Shown here: piece after piece, positions 53,444 through 61,507 of the stretch
Layout: each line of letters begins with the position of its first letter
Position numbering within the stretch: the stretch's first letter is position 1
Assembly: GCF_003386095.1 (NCBI RefSeq)
Contig: NZ_QREG01000019.1
Span: 62,001-126,000 of the forward strand
DNA length: 64,000 nt
DNA from: Marinoscillum furvescens DSM 4134
GTDB lineage: Bacteria; Bacteroidota; Bacteroidia; Cytophagales; Cyclobacteriaceae
Direction: 5' to 3'
Translations under genes and position numbers: made by a program
The notes under the pieces: model-generated
Database searches by the model: none
The model's input: only the letters and a program-made list of their open reading frames with translations
Told to the model about the DNA's origin: nothing

Positions 53444-55960
53444 TTAAATCTCACTACCCTTCACAAATTCATCAAAGGGAACATCGAAAGCTTCCCCATA
53501 GAGTAGCTCATATTCCTTTTCATAGCTTTCATAGCACTTCTTGGCCAGCGCAAATTTCTTCTTGGCATTCAGATATCTTACCTTGATCGACAGGGCATCC
53601 TGATTGATGATGTCGTGCTGGAAGATGCTATCGGCTATGTCCAGCTGAATGTCCGCATCGTGTGGGTTTACACGGCTATTGGTGATGAGATAATCTACGA
53701 TCTTATTGGACAGTTTCGCTTTATAGCCATCCACCCAGTCGAGTTCCAGCGAAGGGAGTATGTTTCCCCTTTTAATGAGCCCGAGAAGAGCCGGAGTGAT
53801 TGGGCGTTGTTCTTCCAGGCATTCGATGAGGTAGCCATAGTCAAAAAAGACCTCCTCGTCAAACGTGATTTGCCATTTGTCACTGGTACTTTTGATGGTG
53901 ATGTCTCCCACACTTTCCAGTAAGTCTCGAAGTTTTTTGATGTTTACATTTCGGTTATTTCGAGCGCTGTTTTGTGACTTGTCACTCCACAAGGCTTCCC
54001 AGATAAAATTACTTGGCACCCCTTTGCCCTTATTGCTGGAGTAGAGCAGGAGCATGGTCAGCAAGGTTCTCAGCGTACTGCTAAACTTCTCACTGATTTC
54101 ATTTCCTTGTTTGTCCAATACCTGAAAACCACCCAGAAAGAGGATGGCGCTTTTCTTATCATCGAAATCTTTCGGTGGCTCCACCACTGGGAGAGGCGCT
54201 GGAGCTGCATGTTCTTCTACAGGATTTGCCGGTGCATCAACGCTGGTCTTTCTGCGCCTTTTACGTATCCAAAACATCACCACTACAAGTAACGCCGACC
54301 CACCCAAGATCGACCATAATATAGAATAGGGGAAGGGCTTGCTTTGTATGATTTCTGACGAGTGTAGGGGTGGAAAATCGAGGGTATAAAAGGAAATGTC
54401 ATATCCCTGCTGGCCACCACTCAAAATTACTGCGGTCAGCTCATTGGTTTTTTTGTTGAGTAGCAAGTCCACATAGGAGTTGGTATCCAAAAAATCCAAA
54501 TCGATCGAATCCTCAAAAACCTCTTTTTCGCCAGTGAATAAGTCATAGGCTTCCAATACAGCCTTGGAGTTAAACTTATCTCTCGGGTAGCGCAGTACAT
54601 AAAAGAGCGAATCGGACTCACCAAATACCAGAGAATTAGAAAATACATTGCCGCCGGCTTCCTCCTCCAGCGTCCAGAGTTCTTTTGCGGATTGTTGCTC
54701 CAGGTCGAGCTCATACAGGTTATGAAAAGATCGGGCACCGTATTCCTGGCTGCCGTTTTTACTACCATACCCACCAAATACGTACGTTTTGCCCTGACTA
54801 TTCTGCCCTAAGGCACTGAGGTAGCGTGGCTCAATATCAGATACAATCGTTTTTTGTCCTGCGCTATCAAAAACCAACAATTCATTGTTGTAAGTATAGT
54901 GCCCATAACCACCAAAAAACACGACTTTACCATCCTGGGTTTTTACTTTGTTGGCGTGCCAGTGGGAGGTAGGTATCACGAAGTTTGAGTTGACCTCATA
55001 AAATTCTTTTCGCTCAAGGCTAAGCTTATTGATCGACATGGAGTCCAGGTCATAGCACCAGATTTCATGCAGGTCTTTCATGTACATGCTCGCCTGATTG
55101 AACGGGAGGGCGACGGATTGGGCAAGAGTATCCGTTTTGGATACATCCGTTGCCATATTGTAGCTGGTGATGTATTCCGGAGAGATTACATAGAAGGTCT
55201 CCTCCTGATCAAATACCACCTGAGGTCTTCCCGTGAAGGAAAGTGTGTTCTTCAGTTGCCATCTTACATGGCGGTCCACCATCCAGTTAGGGTTGGTGGC
55301 CTCTGCCACGTGTGCACCCAACTCATCGAAGCACTTCGAACCGCGGTATTTGACGAGTGGCCAGTGCCGCACGGTATCGCCGTTTACTTCAAAGGTCACC
55401 TCGCGAAGATTCAGCGGTGGTACATCGCTGGTCGTATATTTACCAAGCATGTTTTTGCCAAAGGCTACCAGAGCCTTTTCCAATTCAAAATCGAGCGTCT
55501 TGCGCTTTTCTTTACCATCCAACGACAGGGCGATGTAGTGCTCTCGTGGAGAGATGGTGAGCTCACATAAAATCCACTTATTAGGTTGTAGGCCTATTTC
55601 TTCGAACGAAAAAGATACCGCCGTGGCAGAATCCCCAAGAATCAGGTTTAGGTCATCAAATTTGGAGTTGTAGGGGCTGGAGATCAGGTCGATGTTGTTG
55701 TCATCAGATCCGATAATACGAAAAATATGCCCATACGCTTGAAACTCCCTCCAATAGCTGAAGTAGAAGCTCATTTTAAAGTGACCACCCATCGGTAGTG
55801 CACGGTCAGGAGTGAAGTTGATACCCGTGCGGTTATCCTTTATCTCTTCATATGAGTTGAATTTCAACCCCCCTTTGATGTCGCTACCCTTCAGATCGAT
55901 CACTAACAGCGACCAAAGAATAAAAGTGAAAGAGAAAACTCTCAATATCCGTTTTGTCAT
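53444..55960 (-). CDS. Transmembrane one-component regulator: lectin-like and kelch-like sensor with SARP/OmpR-type winged helix
   Basis: 838 residues. Signal peptide or first membrane segment (about 5-23); LamG/concanavalin-like beta-sandwich (about 30-205, HFKMSFYFSYW); kelch-like beta-propeller (about 235-530) with VVFFGGYGHYTYNNELLVFD at 346-365 and YVFGGYGSKNG near 393; one membrane helix (545-566, ILWSILGGSALLVVVMF) followed by RKRRRK; Pro/Ala-rich linker; winged helix of the SARP/OmpR fold (about 605-702) with LLTMLLLYSSNKG, FIWEALWSDKSQNSARNNRN and VNIKKLRDLLESVG; and a helical C-terminal region (705-838) like the SARP BTAD domain. There is no kinase or receiver domain. It probably senses a glycan in the periplasm and activates the phased-box promoters directly. 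It is divergent from the GH92 unit at 56555 and is the only regulator in the window. Confidence 0.8.
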   Translation of the reverse strand: MTKRILRVFSFTFILWSLLVIDLKGSDIKGGLKFNSYEEIKDNRTGINFTPDRALPMGGHFKMSFYFSYWREFQAYGHIFRIIGSDDNNIDLISSPYNSKFDDLNLILGDSATAVSFSFEEIGLQPNKWILCELTISPREHYIALSLDGKEKRKTLDFELEKALVAFGKNMLGKYTTSDVPPLNLREVTFEVNGDTVRHWPLVKYRGSKCFDELGAHVAEATNPNWMVDRHVRWQLKNTLSFTGRPQVVFDQEETFYVISPEYITSYNMATDVSKTDTLAQSVALPFNQASMYMKDLHEIWCYDLDSMSINKLSLERKEFYEVNSNFVIPTSHWHANKVKTQDGKVVFFGGYGHYTYNNELLVFDSAGQKTIVSDIEPRYLSALGQNSQGKTYVFGGYGSKNGSQEYGARSFHNLYELDLEQQSAKELWTLEEEAGGNVFSNSLVFGESDSLFYVLRYPRDKFNSKAVLEAYDLFTGEKEVFEDSIDLDFLDTNSYVDLLLNKKTNELTAVILSGGQQGYDISFYTLDFPPLHSSEIIQSKPFPYSILWSILGGSALLVVVMFWIRKRRRKTSVDAPANPVEEHAAPAPLPVVEPPKDFDDKKSAILFLGGFQVLDKQGNEISEKFSSTLRTLLTMLLLYSSNKGKGVPSNFIWEALWSDKSQNSARNNRNVNIKKLRDLLESVGDITIKSTSDKWQITFDEEVFFDYGYLIECLEEQRPITPALLGLIKRGNILPSLELDWVDGYKAKLSNKIVDYLITNSRVNPHDADIQLDIADSIFQHDIINQDALSIKVRYLNAKKKFALAKKCYESYEKEYELLYGEAFDVPFDEFVKGSEI

Positions 55961-56163
55961 ACCCTTTGCCTTGGTTGTCTGGATAATAGGTTTTGGTAAA
56001 ATTTAAATAAGGATAGTGAGTCTAAAGCAACTCGTGAGTAAAGCGCATGTTCAAGGGCTGGTCGGTTTTAGAGTCGTTCATGTCTGTTCCAAATGTTTTT
56101 AGTTAGGTACATATAGGTGTGATGCAAAAACCACGCTTCTCGACGGTGTGAATTGCAACTTAA

Positions 56164-56209
56164 TCAAAGTAAAAGAACTCTGGTTAAAAGCAGATTAATT
56201 TCAAATTAA
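56164..56209 (-). promoter_or_regulatory. Phased TTAA box array likely serving the regulator's own promoter
   Basis: TTAA lies at 56184, 56195 and 56206, 11 bp apart. Read on the minus strand, the last box begins at 56187 and a -7-like TACTTTGA begins at 56171, 16 bp further. This puts the regulator under its own boxes about 200 bp upstream of its start. Confidence 0.5.
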
Positions 56210-56407
56210 AGGAATTCCAATTGTATTAGAAGATTACTAATCATCAAGTGAGATTTCGCTCATTATTTTCGATTTCCTGCAAAAATAGATGCTTTGTTGA
56301 AAATTTTTTGATCCATCGGTAAATCAATTGTCAGCAAGAGTGTGGCCATTTGATAGCCAAAATGTCTCCTCAGATTTGTTAGCAAAAATCTCGGGATTTG
56401 ATATCGG

Positions 56408-56452
56408 TTAAGTTGAAGTTAACCACTAATTAATCCCGCCCCGATAAATTGA
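56408..56452 (+). promoter_or_regulatory. Phased TTAA box array and -7 element before the 56555 GH92 unit
   Basis: Boxes begin at 56408 (TTAAG), 56419 (TTAAC) and 56430 (TTAAT), exactly 11 bp apart. A -7-like TAAATTGA begins at 56445, 15 bp after the start of the last box. Confidence 0.7.
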
Positions 56453-56514
56453 GCACTTCCAAATATTCTAAAAATGATGTTCCATCGACAAACGAAGCTG
56501 GATCGATTTTCGAC

Positions 56515-56539
56515 CCGACTTACGTGTCGGTTCAATTTT
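56515..56539 (+). promoter_or_regulatory. Small leader hairpin with T-run before the 56555 start
   Basis: CCGAC (56515-56519) / GTCGG (56526-56530) is followed by TTCA and a T-run. It ends about 15 bp before the ATG, as does the hairpin before the 24042 gene, and may attenuate expression. The stem is short. Confidence 0.35.
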
Positions 56540-56554
56540 TTTAAACAGCTAAAA

Positions 56555-58852
56555 ATGAATACGAAAAAGTTAGCCCTTGGAATCGGTACTATCTGGATGA
56601 GCATGCTACTCCTCACTTCTGGTTGTGGTTCGAGATCTGCTGAAAGACCTACAGTGGAGCCAGTAGATTATGTAGATCCATATATAGGGAATATCAGTCA
56701 TTTGCTGGTGCCTACTTACCCCACCATTCATCTGCCCAACAGTATGCTGAGGTTATATCCTGAGCGACGTGATTTTACTGGAGATATGCTAAAGGGACTG
56801 CCATCTGTAGTGACCGGTCACCGTCGCGGGTCTGCGTTTCATATCAGTCCTTTTCAGGGAGATAAAAGTAAACTTCGCCCGGTGGTTAACTACAGCTATG
56901 ACCTGGAGGAAATCAAACCCTATGCTTACAGTGTATATTTAGATGAAGCCCTGATCAATGTCGATTTTGGGGTTTCGCATCAGTCGGCGATGTATGCTTT
57001 TGAGTTTGAGAAAGAGGAACCTGTTTCATTGGTGCTTAACTCCCTGAATGGGGCTGTGAAGTGGGACGGAGAGGCTTTTTCGGGTTATCAGCTAATTGAA
57101 AACAACACCAAAATTTACCTCTACCTAAAGCCAGCCGCACAACCAAAAGCAGTAAATGCGCTGGTGGGAGGTAAGCTGGTAGATGCACAGGAAGCTAGCG
57201 GTCGGAATGCCTGCCTGGTACTGGATTATGGTACGGATATTTCTGCGTTAGAGCTGCAGTACGGCATCTCCTTTATTGATGAAGCTCAGGCTCGCCAAAA
57301 CATGGAACGCGAAGTTGTGGGGAAATCGCTTGCCGAAATTCAGTCAATAGGGCGCGATTTATGGAATCAGACCCTGGGTAAAATATCCGTTTCTGGCACT
57401 GATGAAGACGCCAAGAAGGTGTTTTACACTTCACTCTATCGAACTTTTGAGCGGCCAGTGTGCCTTTCGGAAGACGGTCGCTACTACAGTGCGTTTGATG
57501 GGACTATACATCAGGACAATGGACGTCCGTTTTACACTGATGACTGGATTTGGGACTCATACCGTGCCCATCATCCTTTAAATGTCTTGATAGATTCGGA
57601 AAAGGAAAACGACATCTTGCATTCGTTTATCCTCATGGCTGAGCAAATGGACAATATGTGGATGCCTACTTTTCCGGAGGTAAGCGGAGATAGTCGTCGG
57701 ATGAACTCCAACCATGCCGTAGCCTCGGTAATCGACGCGTATCGGAAAGGCCTGCGCGGGTTCGATCTCGAAAAAGCATTTTTAGCTTGTAAAGGTGCCA
57801 TTACCGAAAAGACCCTTGCTCCCTGGTCTGGGATGCCTGCTGGTGAGCTCGATCAATTTTATAAAGACGAGGGCTATTTTCCTGCACTGCCTGAAGGCGT
57901 GGAGGAGACCGTGCCAGAAGTGCATGGATTCGAGAGCAGACAACCTGTGGCAGTGACACTAGGTACGTCGTATGACGAATGGTGCCTGGCACAGATAGCG
58001 AAGGAGTTGGACAGAGAAGAAGACTATAAAAAGCACCTCGAAAATTCATACAACTACCGCAACCTGTTTCATGCCCAAACCCACTTTTTTCATCCTAAAG
58101 ACGCTCAGGGCAACTTCATAGAGCCGTTTGATTATCGCTTTTCGGGTGGAATGGGAGCTCGTAAGTTTTATGGCGAAAACAATGGGTGGGTATACCGATG
58201 GGATGTACAGCACAACGTCAGTGACCTGGTCGGACTCATGGGCGGCCCCGAGCAGTTCGTAGCAAACCTCAATGCTACCTTCAATGAGCCGCTAGGCAGA
58301 AGCAAATATGGGTTTTATGCCCAACTTCCAGATCATACTGGAAACGTAGGACAGTTTTCGATGGCTAACGAGCCGTCCTTGCATGTGCCTTATCTCTACA
58401 ACTATGCCGGGCAACCCTGGAAAACACAAAAGCGAATCCGTACGCTGATGGATCAGTGGTTTAGAAATGATCTGATGGGTGTGCCTGGAGATGAAGATGG
58501 TGGCGGCATGACCTCCTTTGTGGTCTTCTCTCAGCTCGGCTTTTATCCGGTGACCCCTGGCCTGGCCATGTACAACATAGGTTCACCAGAATTTGAAAAA
58601 GCATCCATCACGCTACCCAATGGCAAAACGTTTACCATCACGGCTGAAAATTATGCTCCAGAGCACAAGTACATACAATCAGCTACGCTCAACGGTGCTC
58701 CGCTGGATCAGCCGTACTTCTGGCACGATGACATCAGAGACGGTGGGGAGCTCACAGTGGTGATGGGATCAAAGGCCAACTTCGAGTGGGGAGCCAACCA
58801 GGCCCCGCCTTCAGGAGTGAGCAACGAGGAATTTCAGCAGCTGGATTTGTAA
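56555..58852 (+). CDS. GH92-family glycosidase lipoprotein, divergent clade
   Basis: About 765 residues from the ATG at 56555 (MNTKKLALGIG), giving a lipobox LTSGC; the longer in-frame version starts 27 residues earlier with no signal character. The N-terminal motif VDPYIGNISHLLVPTYPTIH replaces the canonical GTGGHGHTFPGA, and the catalytic-region motifs read GENNGW (Glu541) and GDEDGGGMTSFVVF (Glu647/Asp648). It matches the partial protein at 63825 much better than the other two GH92s, so the locus has a distinct subgroup, possibly with another linkage or a phosphomannosyl substrate (inference). It starts a unit of at least five genes. Confidence 0.85.
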   Translation: MNTKKLALGIGTIWMSMLLLTSGCGSRSAERPTVEPVDYVDPYIGNISHLLVPTYPTIHLPNSMLRLYPERRDFTGDMLKGLPSVVTGHRRGSAFHISPFQGDKSKLRPVVNYSYDLEEIKPYAYSVYLDEALINVDFGVSHQSAMYAFEFEKEEPVSLVLNSLNGAVKWDGEAFSGYQLIENNTKIYLYLKPAAQPKAVNALVGGKLVDAQEASGRNACLVLDYGTDISALELQYGISFIDEAQARQNMEREVVGKSLAEIQSIGRDLWNQTLGKISVSGTDEDAKKVFYTSLYRTFERPVCLSEDGRYYSAFDGTIHQDNGRPFYTDDWIWDSYRAHHPLNVLIDSEKENDILHSFILMAEQMDNMWMPTFPEVSGDSRRMNSNHAVASVIDAYRKGLRGFDLEKAFLACKGAITEKTLAPWSGMPAGELDQFYKDEGYFPALPEGVEETVPEVHGFESRQPVAVTLGTSYDEWCLAQIAKELDREEDYKKHLENSYNYRNLFHAQTHFFHPKDAQGNFIEPFDYRFSGGMGARKFYGENNGWVYRWDVQHNVSDLVGLMGGPEQFVANLNATFNEPLGRSKYGFYAQLPDHTGNVGQFSMANEPSLHVPYLYNYAGQPWKTQKRIRTLMDQWFRNDLMGVPGDEDGGGMTSFVVFSQLGFYPVTPGLAMYNIGSPEFEKASITLPNGKTFTITAENYAPEHKYIQSATLNGAPLDQPYFWHDDIRDGGELTVVMGSKANFEWGANQAPPSGVSNEEFQQLDL

Positions 58853-58894
58853 AAAAACAACAGGTTTTCTACTCCCAACATTAGATAAGTCGAT

Positions 58895-60184
58895 ATGATA
58901 AAAAATAGCTTTTTAGGTGCCGTACTATTGACACTAAGCTGGTGTGTACTGGCACAAAGCTCAAAACACACCAGCAGTCCCAGGTTTACATCTTACAAAG
59001 GGCTGGTGATGGCCGGATATCAGGGGTGGTTTAGAGCACCCGGAGATGGGTCGGGGCGCGGATGGGGGCATTATGGCAAAGGCAGTGCGTTTGATGCTCA
59101 AAACAATACGATCGATTTTTGGCCAGATGTAAGTGATTATAAGAAAACATACGAAACGCCATTTGTAGCTGCCGATGGTAAAAAGGCCAGGGTATTCAGT
59201 TCAGTAGATAAAAGCACGACAGACCTACACTTTAGCTGGATGAAGCAATATGAGGTAGATGGTGTCTTTATGCAGCGTTTTTTCAATGTGGCCCGGCGAT
59301 ATGATGAACCTAAAAAGAGTGAAGACATTATTTTGGCGAATGCAGTAAAAGCCGCCGAATCCAATGACAGGGCCATTGCGGTCATGTATGACCTGTCAGG
59401 TCTGAGAGCCGATGGTGAGGACTGCTCGGCTGTCATAGAGGACTGGAAGCGCCTGGTGGATGGGCTTCAGGTAACACAAAGTACTAATTACCTGCATCAT
59501 AATGGGAAGCCACTAGTCGCTATTTGGGGATTGGGTTTTCCAGACAGACCCTACGACATCCGTAAGATTGGCATCAATCGCCTCATCGACTTTTTGAAGA
59601 ATGATCCGGTCTATGGGGGGTGCACGGTAATGCTTGGCGTGCCTACCTACTTTCGTGAGCTTGACAAGGATTGTCTGCCAGATCCTTACTTGCACGAGGT
59701 GATTGCTTCGGCCGATATTGTATTGCCCTGGATGGTGCAGCGCTTTACGCCATTGCTGCACCAGGACGAAATCCGCTATCGTGACCATGTGATGGCAGAC
59801 ATTCGGTGGTGTGCAGAGCGCGGCGTGGATTATGTGCCTTTGGTCTATCCCGGCTTCAGCTGGCACAACCTCTCCAAAAGCAATCCCGGACTGGCGCGTC
59901 ATACGGCATATGGAGCCATTCCACGTGTAGGTGGTAAGTTTTACTGGGACCTCATGTACAATGCCATTCTGGCGGGGGCAGAGATGATCTATGTCGCCAT
60001 GTTTGATGAGATAGACGAGGGCACAGCCATTATACCTGTGAGTGATACACCTCCTAATAGCGAGGATGCACATTTCGTTTCTAATGATGGCGTAGCGCCA
60101 GATCATTACCTCAAGCTAACCGGCTGGGGTGCCAAAATGCTCCGGAAAGAAGTACCACTTAGCTCGGAAATGCCGGTAAACTAA
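58895..60184 (+). CDS. Secreted GH71/GH99-like glycosidase, single-domain form
   Basis: 429 residues. Signal peptide (about 1-20, ending VLAQ), then a GH71/GH99-like barrel alone: LVMAGYQGWFRAPGDGSGRG, FMQRFFNVARRYDEP, LVAIWGLGFPDRPYD, YPGFSWHN, and MFDEIDEGTAII at 369-380 with a Glu372/Glu375 pair. It lacks a T9SS domain and accessory modules, so it may act in the periplasm on imported oligosaccharides, whereas its larger relatives act at the surface. It lies 42 bp after the divergent GH92. Confidence 0.85.
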   Translation: MIKNSFLGAVLLTLSWCVLAQSSKHTSSPRFTSYKGLVMAGYQGWFRAPGDGSGRGWGHYGKGSAFDAQNNTIDFWPDVSDYKKTYETPFVAADGKKARVFSSVDKSTTDLHFSWMKQYEVDGVFMQRFFNVARRYDEPKKSEDIILANAVKAAESNDRAIAVMYDLSGLRADGEDCSAVIEDWKRLVDGLQVTQSTNYLHHNGKPLVAIWGLGFPDRPYDIRKIGINRLIDFLKNDPVYGGCTVMLGVPTYFRELDKDCLPDPYLHEVIASADIVLPWMVQRFTPLLHQDEIRYRDHVMADIRWCAERGVDYVPLVYPGFSWHNLSKSNPGLARHTAYGAIPRVGGKFYWDLMYNAILAGAEMIYVAMFDEIDEGTAIIPVSDTPPNSEDAHFVSNDGVAPDHYLKLTGWGAKMLRKEVPLSSEMPVN

Positions 60185-60232
60185 TTGGATTCATCCCAAG
60201 CTAAATAGTTCATTTAAAATCAACTAAATCAG

Positions 60233-61486
60233 ATGCTTAGAATCTCAGCGATAATTATTTTTTGCGCCACATTGGTGGGGTGTGGTATGTCTGAAGTACA
60301 ATCAGGAGAAGAGTCAACGAGGTATTCCATTCAGGATTTCGGAGTACTGCCCGACAATAGTCCAGAAGTAAATAAGACGAACCTGCAAAAAGCCATCGAC
60401 TGGGCTTCACCACGCGGTGCGGCCTTGTGGGTGGAGCCGGCAGACAAGCCTTACGCGGTTGCAGGGGGATTGGTGCTTAAAGACAATGTGTCCTTAATAG
60501 GCGTACATGGCCCAACACCGAGGGCTACTGTACACCCAGAAGATAAAGTGCCCGTAGGTAGTGTATTTGCTATTACGGATGAGGAAAATGCTTTCCTTAC
60601 GGTAAAAACCAGTACGCAGATCAAAGGAATCCAGTTTTGGTACCCGAATCAGACCATTACGGATCCAAATGCAATCATCGCTTATCCACCTACCATCAAG
60701 GTGGCACAGGATCAGCGCGTGGAGGGTGTCTTTCTCTCTTGTCTGAGTTTTTATGGTGAATACCTGCCGTTTGACTTTACGGCTAGCGCCAACTACGCCT
60801 GCGAGCTCATGACGTTTGAGCACTGCTATGGCTATCCGCTCAGTGGGGAGTTTATCAAAATGGACTATGTATATGATGTGCCCAGGGTGCTCCACTGTCA
60901 TGTAAACCCCGGATCTCAGCGATGGCTGGGAGGTCAGTACAGCAAAGAAGTGGTAGATGCGGTGATTCAGAAAAAGACCTATGCTTATACCATCAACCAT
61001 ACAGACAATGCGCAGCTGATTGACCTCTTCACATTTGGGACGTACGGCGGTATTTTGCTAGGTGATGAGTCGTACGGTCAGCTCACCAACTTCAATTTTG
61101 ACTGTGTTGCGGTTGGTATTTTGAAACAAGGTAGTAATACCAAAAACCGGAACTGGCAGATTGCTCAGGGGTCTATTATAGCGAATACCGGGGAGCCGCT
61201 AGCAAACATACATCCCATTATTATTGAAGGGCAGGGACATACGTCTCTCAGTAATGTAGAGGCTTTTTCTGGGGGTAATGCGGCATTGTCCACCGTACCC
61301 GAAAATATGTCTCAAGACTTTATTTTGGTAAGGGGTGATCAGAAGCTCACCGTGTCAGTATGGGGTAGCCGAATGCGCAATTATTTCAGTGAAAGTCCGA
61401 TCACATTGGAAAATGATCAGGCAATGGTGCATTTTGCAGGCTGTATCGATAAAGATGAAAAATTCTTTAATCGTGTGTATCAATAA
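60233..61486 (+). CDS. Right-handed beta-helix lipoprotein (pectate lyase/GH28-related superfamily)
   Basis: 417 residues. A lipobox LVGC follows the signal peptide. The start YSIQDFGVLPDNSPEVNKTN, then LQKAIDWASPRGAALWVEPA, is the classical N-terminal signature of pectate-lyase-3/GH28-type beta-helix proteins, and the remainder shows beta-helix periodicity (QIKGIQFWYPNQ, LSNVEAFSGGNAALS). No clear catalytic Asp set of GH28 is visible. Its presence between GH99-like and GH92 genes suggests action on a side chain or a non-mannose residue of the same glycan; it could also be only a binding protein. Confidence 0.75.
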   Translation: MLRISAIIIFCATLVGCGMSEVQSGEESTRYSIQDFGVLPDNSPEVNKTNLQKAIDWASPRGAALWVEPADKPYAVAGGLVLKDNVSLIGVHGPTPRATVHPEDKVPVGSVFAITDEENAFLTVKTSTQIKGIQFWYPNQTITDPNAIIAYPPTIKVAQDQRVEGVFLSCLSFYGEYLPFDFTASANYACELMTFEHCYGYPLSGEFIKMDYVYDVPRVLHCHVNPGSQRWLGGQYSKEVVDAVIQKKTYAYTINHTDNAQLIDLFTFGTYGGILLGDESYGQLTNFNFDCVAVGILKQGSNTKNRNWQIAQGSIIANTGEPLANIHPIIIEGQGHTSLSNVEAFSGGNAALSTVPENMSQDFILVRGDQKLTVSVWGSRMRNYFSESPITLENDQAMVHFAGCIDKDEKFFNRVYQ

Positions 61487-61507
61487 GATTTAACCCCAAT
61501 TAAAGTC

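Larger units (their letters stand above)
55961..56554. other. Divergent regulatory region, regulator / GH92 unit
   Basis: 594 bp without a credible gene. It holds one box array oriented for the minus-strand regulator (56164-56209), one for the plus-strand GH92 unit (56408-56452), AT-rich spacer between them, and a small hairpin with T-run (56515-56539) near the GH92 start. Confidence 0.55.

Noticed and set aside
56474-56554. Longer N-terminus for the divergent GH92
   Set aside because: The 27 extra residues are basic and polar and precede a complete lipoprotein signal starting at 56555.
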